From Saonia flava (GTDB lineage: Bacteria > Bacteroidota > Bacteroidia > Flavobacteriales > Flavobacteriaceae): a stretch of 64,000 bases of DNA. The notes beneath the pieces are model-generated. The model did not search any database, was not told the origin of the DNA, and was given only the letters and a program-made list of their open reading frames with translations. Made by a program: the position numbers and the translations under genes. Below are positions 25,041 through 33,249 of the stretch, in pieces. Position 1 is the stretch's first letter, and every line of letters begins with the position of its first letter. The DNA is taken from contig NZ_JAATJJ010000001.1 in NCBI RefSeq assembly GCF_011927795.1, positions 186,001 to 250,000 of the forward strand, given 5' to 3'.

Positions 25041-25349
25041 ATGTCTAAACTAAAAGATAAAAAAATACGGAACCTTTTTTTGGGGTTGCTTTTTGATGCC
25101 CTTGGAATGCTGTCCTTTGCAATACCGGGAATAGGAGAGTTTTCCGATATTATATGGGCACCTTTGGCTGCTTGGTTAATGACCAGAATGTACAAGGGAA
25201 AAATAGGACAAGCAGCTGGGCTTGTCACCTTTGTTGAGGAATTGATTCCCGGATTGGATATAATTCCTTCTTTTACAATTATGTGGTTGTACACCTATAT
25301 TTTTAAAGGAAGTAAAAGCAAAAAAGGAAAAATCATTGATGTAGATTAA
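25041..25349 (+). CDS. Small conserved membrane protein
   Basis: This 102-aa protein has two or three hydrophobic segments (about 14-32, 37-46 and 68-89) between a Lys-rich N-terminus and a Lys-rich C-terminus. ALGMLSFAIPGIGEFSDIIWAPLAAWLMTRMY and FVEELIPGLDIIPSFTIMWLYTYIF look strongly conserved in flavobacteria, as I remember similar proteins. The function is unknown. It follows folE by 55 bp and is followed by a strong bidirectional terminator. Confidence 0.75.
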   Translation: MSKLKDKKIRNLFLGLLFDALGMLSFAIPGIGEFSDIIWAPLAAWLMTRMYKGKIGQAAGLVTFVEELIPGLDIIPSFTIMWLYTYIFKGSKSKKGKIIDVD

Positions 25350-25353
25350 AAAA

Positions 25354-25384
25354 TGAAACACCCATCGTATGGATGGATGTTTCA
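25354..25384. terminator. Bidirectional terminator between converging genes
   Basis: TGAAACACCCATC pairs with GATGGATGTTTCA (one mismatch), with an A run before and a T run after. It can end both the plus-strand membrane-protein gene (stop at 25349) and the minus-strand TonB receptor gene (stop at 25395). Confidence 0.88.
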
Positions 25385-25394
25385 TTTTACTAGT

Positions 25395-27662
25395 TTATAA
25401 AGGCACGCTTATACCAATATTGATGTTTCTACCAATATTGGATATTCCATCAGTTTTTAGTCTGGATAAGTGCGATATATAATTTGTATCAAAAATATTA
25501 TTGCCACTAATACGGACATTCATTTTTTGATTGAAAAGAGTTAATTCACCGCCCAACCCTAAATTTAATAGATTGTAGCCCTCTGTTTCACTCTCAAAGG
25601 CACTTGTGTTGTTTTGATTGAAAACAGAGTTTAAGGCGATAAAAGCATATCCATTATTAAAACAACCTTCGTTTTTGGAGCTGAACTCAATTCTTAAGGT
25701 GTTGTTCAATTTATTTGCGGGAATCAAAGGCAGATATTCCTCATTGTCCAATTGTCCAATAACCATTTCATAACTACTTTGTACGTGCAACCAATCTAAA
25801 GGATGCGGGTGTAAGTGAAACCCAATTTCTCCACCATATAGTTTTGCATCTTGTTGATTGTATGCAAATACAGCGTCTTCATTAATAAATTCACCATTGG
25901 GTTCAATAAAAATAAAATCCTGTATGTTGTTATAGAAGCCATTAATAAAAAATTCTATGTGTTCCGCCTTATATTCCAGACCAATATCTGTTTGAACATT
26001 CTTTTCATTGTTAAGGTCAGGATTACCAACCTCATATCTATTGGTTCCTTCATGAGAGCCATTGGAGGTGAGTTCTGCTAAATTGGGAGCCCTAAATCCA
26101 GAAGCAAGGTTAATTCTTGTGATAAGGTTCTTGCCAAGGTTGAATTTATAACCAAGGGCCGCATTGAAACTTTTATACGTATTGCTTAGTTCAGGAATAT
26201 AGCCTTCTTCTGTTTCCAAGCCCATTTCATCACCATCAATAGATCTATGGTCATACCGCAATCCAAATTGAACATCGCTATTGTTTAGATGTAAATGGGA
26301 GGTTACAAGAATACCCATGTCATTTGTAACGGCATCAGGGATTAATAGTTCCTCACCAAAATTTTTGTTTTTCTGGTGCATTCCCTGAACTCCAACAATG
26401 GTTTCCCAATTCCCAAACTTGGGCAAATGATAAAGTAGGTTATAGCTTAAAGTAGACAGTTCCATATGCAATGCTGGACCTTCTTCTTCATGGTGTACTT
26501 CACCTTCCTCTTCCTCTTCTTCATGGTGCTCTTCAAATTCTTTCCTATTATTAAAAGTATAGCCAATCGTGGCTTCCAAACTAGAATTGTTAAAGAACAA
26601 ACTACTTTTAGAACTTAGAATATGATTCCCTATTTCTTGATAGGGCATGTCCGGAGTACGTTCTTTGGTTTGCTCGCCAACTTCCTCAGGAATACCCAAA
26701 TCGGAATTATTAAAGTTATAGCGCAGTTCCGTTTTAAAATTGGAAACTTGGTACCCCACCCCTGTTTTAATGTCATATTCCTTAAACCTTGTATTGGTAA
26801 CTCTGGAATCATCACCTGTATTGTAATCCACATGGGATGCTAAACTACCACGAACCAAAAACTTAAAAGAATCACTGGAAGTTTTAAAACCTGCATTTGT
26901 ACTTACCCCTTCCGTGTTGGTATAATAATCCATACTTAAATCTCCTTCTGTGTTCTTGGGTGAGGTAAATTTCTCAGGATTTATATAAAGAACACCGCCC
27001 AATGCATCCGAACCATAGAGTAGGGAAGCTGGACCTTTTATGACTTCGATACTCTCAATTCCAGCATCATTTATACCTAGACCATGCTCATCTCCAAACT
27101 GTTGGTTTTCTAAACGAACCCCTTGACTGTACACCAATACCCTGTTGGAGCTTAAGCCTCGAATAACGGGCTTTCCTATACCCATACCTGTGGATACACT
27201 TTCCACACCTGGAATTGAGGTTATTCCTTGCGCCAAAGTTGTGGACCCCAAAGTTTTAAGGTCTGCAGCTTTTACAGTTTCTACCTTCATAACATTTTCG
27301 CTTTGGAGCTTGTGAAAGGGAGTGGATAAAATAACTTCTTCCATTTCAATGGCGCTTGGGTACAATTGAATATCCAAAACATTGGCGCCCGTATCAATTA
27401 AAATAGGTTTGGAATAGGTTTGATACCCCAAATAGGATATCACCAGATTGTACGTTCCAACAGGCAAATCGCCAAAGGAATATTTTCCTTCTTCGTTTGT
27501 GACCACTCCTTTTTCCAATTGTGGAAAATATACAGCAACTTGCTCTAGAGGCTCTTTACTATATGTATCTAAAATAGTACCGGTCAATGTATTTTGTGAA
27601 TAACAAAAAATAATAGGTAAAAACATCATTGCAAAAAACAATGAATAAAATAGTTTACTCAT
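25395..27662 (-). CDS. TonB-dependent outer-membrane receptor, ZnuD-like (probable zinc)
   Basis: This 755-aa protein has a signal peptide (to about residue 22), a carboxypeptidase regulatory-like domain (about 25-105), a plug (about 120-230) and a beta-barrel to the C-terminal GISVPL. The plug sequences GMGIGKPVIRGLSSNRVLV, LENQQFGDEHG and VIKGPASLLYGSDALGG resemble ZnuD zinc receptors. A His/Glu-rich extracellular loop (HHEEEEEEGEVHHEEEG, about 380-397) would suit binding of a transition metal such as zinc. Just upstream on the same strand is a small Cys/His-containing exported protein, a pairing often seen with metal receptors in flavobacteria. The ligand is inferred, and copper or nickel are alternatives. 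Confidence 0.85.
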   Translation of the reverse strand: MSKLFYSLFFAMMFLPIIFCYSQNTLTGTILDTYSKEPLEQVAVYFPQLEKGVVTNEEGKYSFGDLPVGTYNLVISYLGYQTYSKPILIDTGANVLDIQLYPSAIEMEEVILSTPFHKLQSENVMKVETVKAADLKTLGSTTLAQGITSIPGVESVSTGMGIGKPVIRGLSSNRVLVYSQGVRLENQQFGDEHGLGINDAGIESIEVIKGPASLLYGSDALGGVLYINPEKFTSPKNTEGDLSMDYYTNTEGVSTNAGFKTSSDSFKFLVRGSLASHVDYNTGDDSRVTNTRFKEYDIKTGVGYQVSNFKTELRYNFNNSDLGIPEEVGEQTKERTPDMPYQEIGNHILSSKSSLFFNNSSLEATIGYTFNNRKEFEEHHEEEEEEGEVHHEEEGPALHMELSTLSYNLLYHLPKFGNWETIVGVQGMHQKNKNFGEELLIPDAVTNDMGILVTSHLHLNNSDVQFGLRYDHRSIDGDEMGLETEEGYIPELSNTYKSFNAALGYKFNLGKNLITRINLASGFRAPNLAELTSNGSHEGTNRYEVGNPDLNNEKNVQTDIGLEYKAEHIEFFINGFYNNIQDFIFIEPNGEFINEDAVFAYNQQDAKLYGGEIGFHLHPHPLDWLHVQSSYEMVIGQLDNEEYLPLIPANKLNNTLRIEFSSKNEGCFNNGYAFIALNSVFNQNNTSAFESETEGYNLLNLGLGGELTLFNQKMNVRISGNNIFDTNYISHLSRLKTDGISNIGRNINIGISVPL

Positions 27663-27703
27663 AACTAAAATTTAAATTAAAAAAAGATTTTCTTTCTATA
27701 TAG

Positions 27704-28033
27704 TTATGAAAGTGATGGAGGCCCTCTTAAGGAAAAATGTAGTTTTTGATATTTACTTAGAAAAGTATACTTATCGTTGATTTCCTCTTTTATTATTCTT
27801 GGAGGAAGGATTGAATATTCCTGTAATTCTGGATAAAATTCTGGGGTTAAATTGAATTTGTGAAAATCACAATCAAGCTCAGATTCATGCAAATGTATGG
27901 TGCCAAGATTTTTACATTCTATTTCCTGATGCTCAAAAAGAGCATGTGAAATTTTGATAACAGAGGGTAAGAATAAAGCCCCAGTCAAAAGGAGTACCAG
28001 TACAGAAGCTAAAATTTTCTTTACACGATTCAT
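27704..28033 (-). CDS. Small membrane-anchored His/Cys protein linked to the metal receptor
   Basis: This 109-aa protein has an N-terminal hydrophobic segment (about 6-27) and then a short domain with potential metal ligands: HALFEHQEIEC, TIHLHESELDCDFHKF. It ends in LRGPPSLS, a C-terminal signature I recall from flavobacterial proteins next to TonB receptors. It lies 41 bp upstream of the ZnuD-like receptor gene, so it is probably co-transcribed. It could deliver, sense or sequester the metal, but no function is established. Confidence 0.75.
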   Translation of the reverse strand: MNRVKKILASVLVLLLTGALFLPSVIKISHALFEHQEIECKNLGTIHLHESELDCDFHKFNLTPEFYPELQEYSILPPRIIKEEINDKYTFLSKYQKLHFSLRGPPSLS

Positions 28034-28036
28034 TCT

Positions 28037-28336
28037 CTATAAAAACCTTTTTAATCCGAGGCGAGCGAGCATTTTCTTTTCAAAATTCCAAAAAAATTGA
28101 AATTGCCCAAATAACCATCCAAAAGCAACCAATAAAACTTGGTAGATAGGAAAAATCAATAAAATACGAGCTATCCAATAAACCCATGCATTGGATGTCT
28201 CCCTTTCCAAACCAATGAATTCAGTCAATGGGGCCGCCAATTTTGCAGCTGTGGAACCAGTGACCGCGAAGACAATAAAAATAATAATAATTTGAAAATT
28301 TGATTTAATTCCCCAACGTTGCTTTAACTTCTCCAT
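28037..28336 (-). CDS. Small conserved membrane protein (DUF6787-like)
   Basis: This 99-aa protein has two transmembrane helices (about 16-33 and 51-72) and conserved-looking flanks (LKQRWGIKSNFQIIIIFIVFAVTGSTAAKLA, QFQFFWNFEKKMLARLGLKRF). I believe it belongs to DUF6787. Related short proteins are sometimes labelled prolipoprotein diacylglyceryl transferase, which this one is too short to be. It ends 3 bp before the next gene start on the same strand, suggesting co-transcription with the His/Cys protein. Confidence 0.75.
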   Translation of the reverse strand: MEKLKQRWGIKSNFQIIIIFIVFAVTGSTAAKLAAPLTEFIGLERETSNAWVYWIARILLIFPIYQVLLVAFGWLFGQFQFFWNFEKKMLARLGLKRFL

Positions 28337-28365
28337 TAACTAGTTTGTCAACACAAATATACCGC

Positions 28366-28812
28366 TTAAATTCTAGGAATAAAAGGGCCGAGTCTCTGAT
28401 TGTATTTGCGTTGAAAGTATATGAAATAATTATATAATTGGTAATTCACCTCGTATCCATAATCAATATTGGGTTCGTAATTTATTTGCAACTCATACAA
28501 GTTTGGATCAAACCTGCTGGGCTGTAAAACTCGTCTATTCCATTCCTGTACAAAAATAATATTTCTATTCTCAAGAAAAGATTGTGAGTAGTAACCTTCT
28601 GGCCTTGCTATGCTTTGCAACCACGTATAGAACCCAGGGTCTATTATGGTTATTTCATATTCAGTCTCCTCGTTCCCAATCGTTAAATCATCCCCTTCTT
28701 CCTGATCAAAAATTGCTTTTTCCTGGTCAGAGACAATTACAGATTTATTGGTGCTTTTACAGCTTAAAAAAGCCAATAAGAGCAAGAAAGATATTGATTT
28801 GATTGTTTTCAT
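28366..28812 (-). CDS. Lipoprotein of the DUF6146 type
   Basis: The ATG at 28810-28812 gives a 148-aa lipoprotein (MKTIKSISFLLLLAFLSCKS, Cys about 18). An ATG five codons upstream is less likely. The mature part contains IIDPGFYTWLQSIARPEGYYSQSFLENRN, EWNRRVLQPSRFDPNLYELQINYEP and YGYEVNYQLYNYFIYFQRKYNQRLGPF. I recognise this as the flavobacterial DUF6146 family. It probably faces the periplasm, with unknown function. It is 29 bp upstream of the small membrane-protein gene on the same strand. Confidence 0.8.
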   Translation of the reverse strand: MKTIKSISFLLLLAFLSCKSTNKSVIVSDQEKAIFDQEEGDDLTIGNEETEYEITIIDPGFYTWLQSIARPEGYYSQSFLENRNIIFVQEWNRRVLQPSRFDPNLYELQINYEPNIDYGYEVNYQLYNYFIYFQRKYNQRLGPFIPRI

Positions 28813-28830
28813 GATAAGAAGATACAAAAA

Positions 28831-28856
28831 AAGCCATTTGATTGTTCAAATGGCTT
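28831..28856 (-). terminator. Rho-independent terminator of the DUF937 gene
   Basis: AAGCCATTTG pairs with CAAATGGCTT around a 6-nt loop. On the minus strand the stem is followed by a T run, placing it directly after the DUF937 gene (stop at 28878). Confidence 0.85.
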
Positions 28857-28877
28857 CTTAATATATGTTAAAAGAAT

Positions 28878-29513
28878 TTATCTTCCTCCAAAAAGTCCTC
28901 CTAGAAGACCTCCAAGACCGCCTTTCTTTTTGTTTCCTCCGAGTACCATTCCGGCAACATCATCCAAAACACTTCCATCACCATCAGCATCAATCAATCT
29001 TTCAATAAGGCTTTGGTTTTCCTGAGGCTGTCCACCAAGAACACTTCCCAATAAAGTATTTAAACCATTGGCATCACTAACATTGCTCTGTGCTTTTTGT
29101 CTTCCCAAAAACCCCATTACTATAGGAGCAGCTATTTTAAGAATATTGGCAATTGAACCTGCATCCAAACCAGATTTTTGGCTTAATGCATTTTCCACAT
29201 TTACCTGCTTGTTTCCAAATACATGACCCAAAATTCCGGCACCATCATCCATAACAGATTGATCTACACCACCTCCAAACAATCCACCTAGATTGTCCAA
29301 AATACTACCATCATGCTTAGAAGAAAGGGCATTCATTAAACCCTCAGCTCCCTGTGGAGACGAGGCATTTCTTTTCATTGCTCCCATTAAAAGGGGCATG
29401 GCCATGCTCAATACATCGGCCGTCTTATTTTCTGGTTGTCCAGTTTGACCTGCTACACCTTGAATTAATTGTTTGCCCATTGGGCTACTTAGTAAATCTA
29501 ATAATCCTGACAT
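28878..29513 (-). CDS. DUF937 domain protein
   Basis: This 211-aa protein is rich in Gly, Leu and Met, with DUF937 features: MSGLLDLLSSPMGKQLIQGVAGQTGQ, AMPLLMGAMKRN, GGGVDQSVMDDGAGILGHVFG, KIAAPIVMGFLGRQ. It ends in DADGDGSVLDDVAGMVLGG and a Gly/Lys tail resembling an EF-hand-like calcium loop (DADGDGSVLDD). YidB of E. coli has a related domain, but the function is unknown. It is a single gene with its own terminator. Confidence 0.85.
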   Translation of the reverse strand: MSGLLDLLSSPMGKQLIQGVAGQTGQPENKTADVLSMAMPLLMGAMKRNASSPQGAEGLMNALSSKHDGSILDNLGGLFGGGVDQSVMDDGAGILGHVFGNKQVNVENALSQKSGLDAGSIANILKIAAPIVMGFLGRQKAQSNVSDANGLNTLLGSVLGGQPQENQSLIERLIDADGDGSVLDDVAGMVLGGNKKKGGLGGLLGGLFGGR

Positions 29514-29586
29514 TTTATATTTAATTAGTTAATGTTTCGTAATGTATTAAAAATAACTCATTGTAATATGTATTTAACCTAAATAA

Positions 29587-30537
29587 TTACTTCAATAGAG
29601 TTATGATTTTATTAGCAAGTTCTATGCCAATTCTTTCTTGTGCTTCTTTTGTAGCGGCACCTATATGAGGGGTTAATGAAATTTGTGGATGCATTAAAAT
29701 TTTTATTTCAGGATTTGGTTCAGATTCATATACATCCAGTGCCGCAAAGGATACCTTATTTTGATCTAGAGCATCTACCAAAGCTACTTCGTCCAATACA
29801 CCTCCACGAGCGGCATTGATTATACCAACACCATCTTTCATAGATTCAAATTCCTTTTTTCCAATAACATACTCTTTCTGGGCGGGCACGTGTACGGTAA
29901 TAAAATCTGACATCTTTAGAACTTCATCTTTTGATGAGCTTTCCAATGGAAAAGAAACTAACTGTCCATCAAAAAAGGGAACTTCTATAGTAGTTTCCTC
30001 CAAAAAGGGATCAAAGTAAATAACCTTCATTCCCACGCCAAGGGCAATTTTAGCCGTTGCCTGGCCGATGCGACCAAAACCAATTACCCCTAATGTTTTT
30101 CCTCTCAATTCTATACCTTTGGCATATGCCTTTTTTAACGCCTTAAATTTACTGTCACCATCCAAAGGCATAATTCTATTGGAATCATACAAATAACGGA
30201 CTCCACCAAACAAATGGGCAAACACCAATTCTGCCACAGATTCAGATGAGGCTCCAGGGGTGTTAATGACTTGAAGCCCTTTTTCTATTGCATAGTCAAC
30301 ATCTATATTGTCCATGCCCACTCCTCCTCGGCCAATAAGCTTTAGGGTAGGGCAGTTGTCTATTATATCTTTTCTAACTTTTGTGGCACTACGGACAAGA
30401 AGAGCATCAATTTCATTTTTATTGATATAACTCACCAATTGTTCTTGGGCAACTTTGGTGGTGATAACACTAAACCCTCCATTTTCCAAAGCAGCTATAC
30501 CAGATTGGGCTATTCCGTCGTTTGCTAATACTTTCAT
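29587..30537 (-). CDS. serA: D-3-phosphoglycerate dehydrogenase, short form without ACT domain
   Basis: This 316-aa D-isomer-specific 2-hydroxyacid dehydrogenase starts serine synthesis by oxidising 3-phosphoglycerate to phosphohydroxypyruvate with NAD. An N-terminal substrate domain (DALLVRSATKV with Arg-Ser near 48) is followed by a Rossmann fold (LGVIGFGRIGQATAKIALG, about 145-163), NAARGGVLDE, and the catalytic His in SLTPHIGAATKEAQERIG. It lacks the C-terminal ACT regulatory domain, so no serine feedback site is expected. It lies 11 bp downstream of serC on the same strand, which secures the assignment. Confidence 0.92.
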   Translation of the reverse strand: MKVLANDGIAQSGIAALENGGFSVITTKVAQEQLVSYINKNEIDALLVRSATKVRKDIIDNCPTLKLIGRGGVGMDNIDVDYAIEKGLQVINTPGASSESVAELVFAHLFGGVRYLYDSNRIMPLDGDSKFKALKKAYAKGIELRGKTLGVIGFGRIGQATAKIALGVGMKVIYFDPFLEETTIEVPFFDGQLVSFPLESSSKDEVLKMSDFITVHVPAQKEYVIGKKEFESMKDGVGIINAARGGVLDEVALVDALDQNKVSFAALDVYESEPNPEIKILMHPQISLTPHIGAATKEAQERIGIELANKIITLLK

Positions 30538-30548
30538 ATAAGATTAAA

Positions 30549-31613
30549 TTATGCTTTTCTTTCCAATTCGCTCATGACATCTACCAGTGTGCCAACACTC
30601 TCAAGAGATAAGGCATTGTACATAGAAGCTCTATATCCGCCAACAGAACGGTGGCCATTTACACCACTTATTCCGGCTTCTTTCCACATAGCATCAAATC
30701 TTTCTTTTAATGAATCATCTGTAAGATTAAAAGTTGCATTCATGTTGGAACGGTCTTCTTTGGCGGCAAAGCCCTTGAACAATGGATTCAATTCTATTTC
30801 AGAATAAATTAACCGTGCTTTTTTCTCATTTAGTTCCTCAATAGCAGCAATTCCTCCTAAGTCCTTAAGCCATTGTAAGGTTAACATAGAGACGTATACT
30901 GGAAAAACAGGTGGTGTATTAAACATGCTGTCCTTGCTTATATGTACTTTATAATCCAACATAGAAGGTATTTGGCGACTAACTTTTCCAAGGATGTCCT
31001 CTTTTACAACTACCAAGGTAGTCCCAGCCGGACCCATGTTTTTTTGTGCTCCGGCATAGATAAGATCAAACTGGGAAAAATCCATTTGTCTTGAGAAAAT
31101 ATCTGAGCTCATATCACAAACCACAGAAACATTGGTTTTTGGGAATTCCTTTATTTGAGTTCCAAATATGGTATTGTTGGATGTTAAATGTAAATAGTCC
31201 AAATCATCTGGAATAGTATATCCCTTAGGTATATAATTAAAATTTTTGTCTTCTGATGAGGCCAGTTCTATAACTTCTCCAAATAGCTTAGCCTCTTTGA
31301 TTGCCTTTGCGCTCCATGCTCCTGTATTTACATATCCCGCCTTGGTTTCCAGTAAGTTATATGCGGCCATAAGGAATTCCATACTAGCGCCTCCTTGCAA
31401 AAAAAGAGCTTGGTATCCTTTGTTTTCTAATCCCATAAGTTCCAGCACCAACGATCTCGCCCTATCCATAATAGCAACAAACTCGGTACTTCTATGTGAG
31501 ATTTCTATTAAGGAAAGCCCAATACCATCAAGTTCTATAACTGCCTCCGCAGCTTTTCTCATTACTTCTTGTGGCAGAATACATGGACCTGCACTAAAAT
31601 TATGTTTTTTCAT
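30549..31613 (-). CDS. serC: Phosphoserine aminotransferase
   Basis: This 354-aa class V aminotransferase turns phosphohydroxypyruvate and glutamate into phosphoserine. Typical opening (KKHNFSAGPCILPQEVM), active-site region FLQGGASMEFLMAAYNLL, the PLP-binding Lys in YAGAQKNMGPAGTTLVVV, and the C-terminal GVNGHRSVGGYRASMYNAL are all present. It precedes serA by 11 bp. The 85 bp on its upstream side separate it from the acyl-CoA reductase gene. Confidence 0.95.
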   Translation of the reverse strand: MKKHNFSAGPCILPQEVMRKAAEAVIELDGIGLSLIEISHRSTEFVAIMDRARSLVLELMGLENKGYQALFLQGGASMEFLMAAYNLLETKAGYVNTGAWSAKAIKEAKLFGEVIELASSEDKNFNYIPKGYTIPDDLDYLHLTSNNTIFGTQIKEFPKTNVSVVCDMSSDIFSRQMDFSQFDLIYAGAQKNMGPAGTTLVVVKEDILGKVSRQIPSMLDYKVHISKDSMFNTPPVFPVYVSMLTLQWLKDLGGIAAIEELNEKKARLIYSEIELNPLFKGFAAKEDRSNMNATFNLTDDSLKERFDAMWKEAGISGVNGHRSVGGYRASMYNALSLESVGTLVDVMSELERKA

Positions 31614-31698
31614 TTGATTCGTTTTAGTGGAATAAAATTAAGCAGCTAAAGGTCATAAAATAAGTTGAAATTTCATGGGCAAAACACAACAATTTCTG

Positions 31699-32760
31699 TT
31701 ATGTTCTTAACAAGAATTCAACAGTGTCCACCCCATCGGCATAATCGTTTAGGGAAGGCGTTTGTGTTTGCCCAAAGGGAATTTCAGTTTTCAATATACC
31801 ATTGCCTACAATGCATTGTAACTTTTCTTTATCCGATTCCAACAAATTCATTAAATTTTCCATAGAATCATATGGTTCATAAAACACAGTGCCAATCGGC
31901 GAAGCATAGCTCTTATTCTCTTTGAGCAATAGGAAGCCATTGTCCAATATTTTAAACTCGCTCATTAAATACACTGCTTTATTATAATCATAGTTATTGG
32001 AATACTTAACCCCTTCAATAATTGTTTTATAGGGGTAAATCGCCTTAAAAAAAGCATCAAAATTGTAACCAACAGGGACAAAAAGTTTTGAAACGCTGCG
32101 GCAACCAAGACCAAAGTACCTAAAAATATCTTCTCCCAAAGCATGTAATTGTTCGGCACTTTCCTTACCTGTTAAAATAGCAACAGAGTTTCTATTTCTT
32201 CTGATAATGTTTGGTTTACCACCAAAATAATGCTCAAAATAGCGTGCCGTATTGTTACTACCCGTTGCAATAACGCAGTCATAGTTTTGCAATTGACCTT
32301 CCACAAAAACTATTGCCTTTTTAAATGAGGGTTCTATGTGTACAAGATATTTTGCCAAAAAGGGTAGGAGCACATTGTCATTGGTTGATGCTTTGATCAA
32401 TATGTTGTTACCTGTGATTAGTGTGGATAGAAAATCATGAAAGCCTACCAAAGGAATGTTTCCCGCCATAATAATGGCAACTTGTTTTGGGCTAATTGTG
32501 GTTAAATCATATTCTTTTAACCAATTATTTATGTTGCTTTCGGTTAACTGACGCCCCCAGTTTTCTAAGCTAAAAAGAACATTTTCTCTTGTGTGCCAAC
32601 CATTTTTATGGCCAGAAAGGTCAATTTTAGCGTTAAACTCTGGGAACCAGTGTTCGTTAATTCCTACTAAATCTATAGGTTTTTTAGAATATTCACAAAA
32701 TTCTCGTAGAAACGTTCCAAGTTTAACAAAAGCTTTTGATCTAAGAGCGACGTCGGTCAT
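31699..32760 (-). CDS. Acyl-CoA reductase (LuxC-like family)
   Basis: This 353-aa protein resembles the acyl-CoA reductase family related to LuxC and aldehyde dehydrogenases: AIIMAGNIPLVGFHDFLSTLITGNNILIKAS (nucleotide region) and the catalytic-Cys segment YFGLGCRSVSKLFVP. The family reduces acyl-CoA or acyl-ACP to aldehyde with NADPH. No luciferase genes are nearby, so its product here is unknown. It is transcribed divergently from a ferredoxin gene, which is a common flavobacterial neighbour as I recall. The start lies very close to a putative minus-strand promoter, so the mRNA may be nearly leaderless. Confidence 0.82.
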   Translation of the reverse strand: MTDVALRSKAFVKLGTFLREFCEYSKKPIDLVGINEHWFPEFNAKIDLSGHKNGWHTRENVLFSLENWGRQLTESNINNWLKEYDLTTISPKQVAIIMAGNIPLVGFHDFLSTLITGNNILIKASTNDNVLLPFLAKYLVHIEPSFKKAIVFVEGQLQNYDCVIATGSNNTARYFEHYFGGKPNIIRRNRNSVAILTGKESAEQLHALGEDIFRYFGLGCRSVSKLFVPVGYNFDAFFKAIYPYKTIIEGVKYSNNYDYNKAVYLMSEFKILDNGFLLLKENKSYASPIGTVFYEPYDSMENLMNLLESDKEKLQCIVGNGILKTEIPFGQTQTPSLNDYADGVDTVEFLLRT

Positions 32761-32764
32761 TATA

Positions 32765-32802
32765 TTTGTACAAAATTTTTATTGAGATTACCTTTGTACA
32801 AA
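32765..32802. promoter_or_regulatory. Overlapping divergent promoters built on two copies of TTTGTACAAA
   Basis: The perfect palindrome TTTGTACAAA occurs at 32765-32774 and 32793-32802. For the ferredoxin gene, TTTG (32765-32768) and TACCTTTG (32789-32796) lie 20 nt apart, matching Bacteroidota -33 and -7 boxes. On the minus strand, TTTG at 32802-32799 and AAATTTTG at 32778-32771 mirror this with a 20-nt gap. Each palindrome therefore overlaps the -33 box of one promoter and the -7 region of the other. Confidence 0.6.
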
Positions 32803-32827
32803 AGTACGCATTTAGAAAAAGAAGATT

Positions 32828-33178
32828 ATGGCAATTATAATAACAGATGAATGTATTAATTGTGGGGCTTGTGAACCAGAATGTCCAAATACGGCAATCT
32901 ATGAAGGAGCTGATGAATGGCGTTATGCTGATGGAACTTCGCTGGAAGGAGATGTGGTATTGCCTAATGGCAAGGAAGTAAATGCCGATGATGCGCAAGA
33001 ACCTATTAGTGATGAGATTTATTATATTTCACCTGATAAGTGTACAGAATGCATGGGCTTCCATGAAGAACCCCAGTGTGCCGCAGTATGCCCTGTGGAT
33101 TGTTGTGTTCCAGATGACGACCACGTAGAATCTGAAGAGGTGCTATTGGGGAAACAGCGTTTTATGCACCCAGAATAG
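32828..33178 (+). CDS. 2[4Fe-4S] ferredoxin
   Basis: The 116-aa protein has two iron-sulfur clusters: [12 protein letters not shown] (about 11-22) and [22 protein letters not shown] (about 63-84). Like ferredoxins of the Allochromatium vinosum type, it has an insertion between cluster II cysteines. The middle section (about 25-60) is long and acidic. It carries low-potential electrons, and partners are not evident. It is divergent from the acyl-CoA reductase gene with which it shares promoter DNA. Confidence 0.94.
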   Translation: MAIIITDECINCGACEPECPNTAIYEGADEWRYADGTSLEGDVVLPNGKEVNADDAQEPISDEIYYISPDKCTECMGFHEEPQCAAVCPVDCCVPDDDHVESEEVLLGKQRFMHPE

Positions 33179-33202
33179 AACTAATTAGTTTACTAATAAA
33201 AA

Positions 33203-33224
33203 ATGCCACCTCAAAAGGTGGCAT
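33203..33224. terminator. Bidirectional terminator between ferredoxin and TonB receptor genes
   Basis: The perfect 9-bp stem ATGCCACCT/AGGTGGCAT has a 4-nt loop, A residues before and T residues after. It can serve both converging genes. Confidence 0.92.
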
Positions 33225-33249
33225 TTTTATTTACTCTATAGGTTTAATC

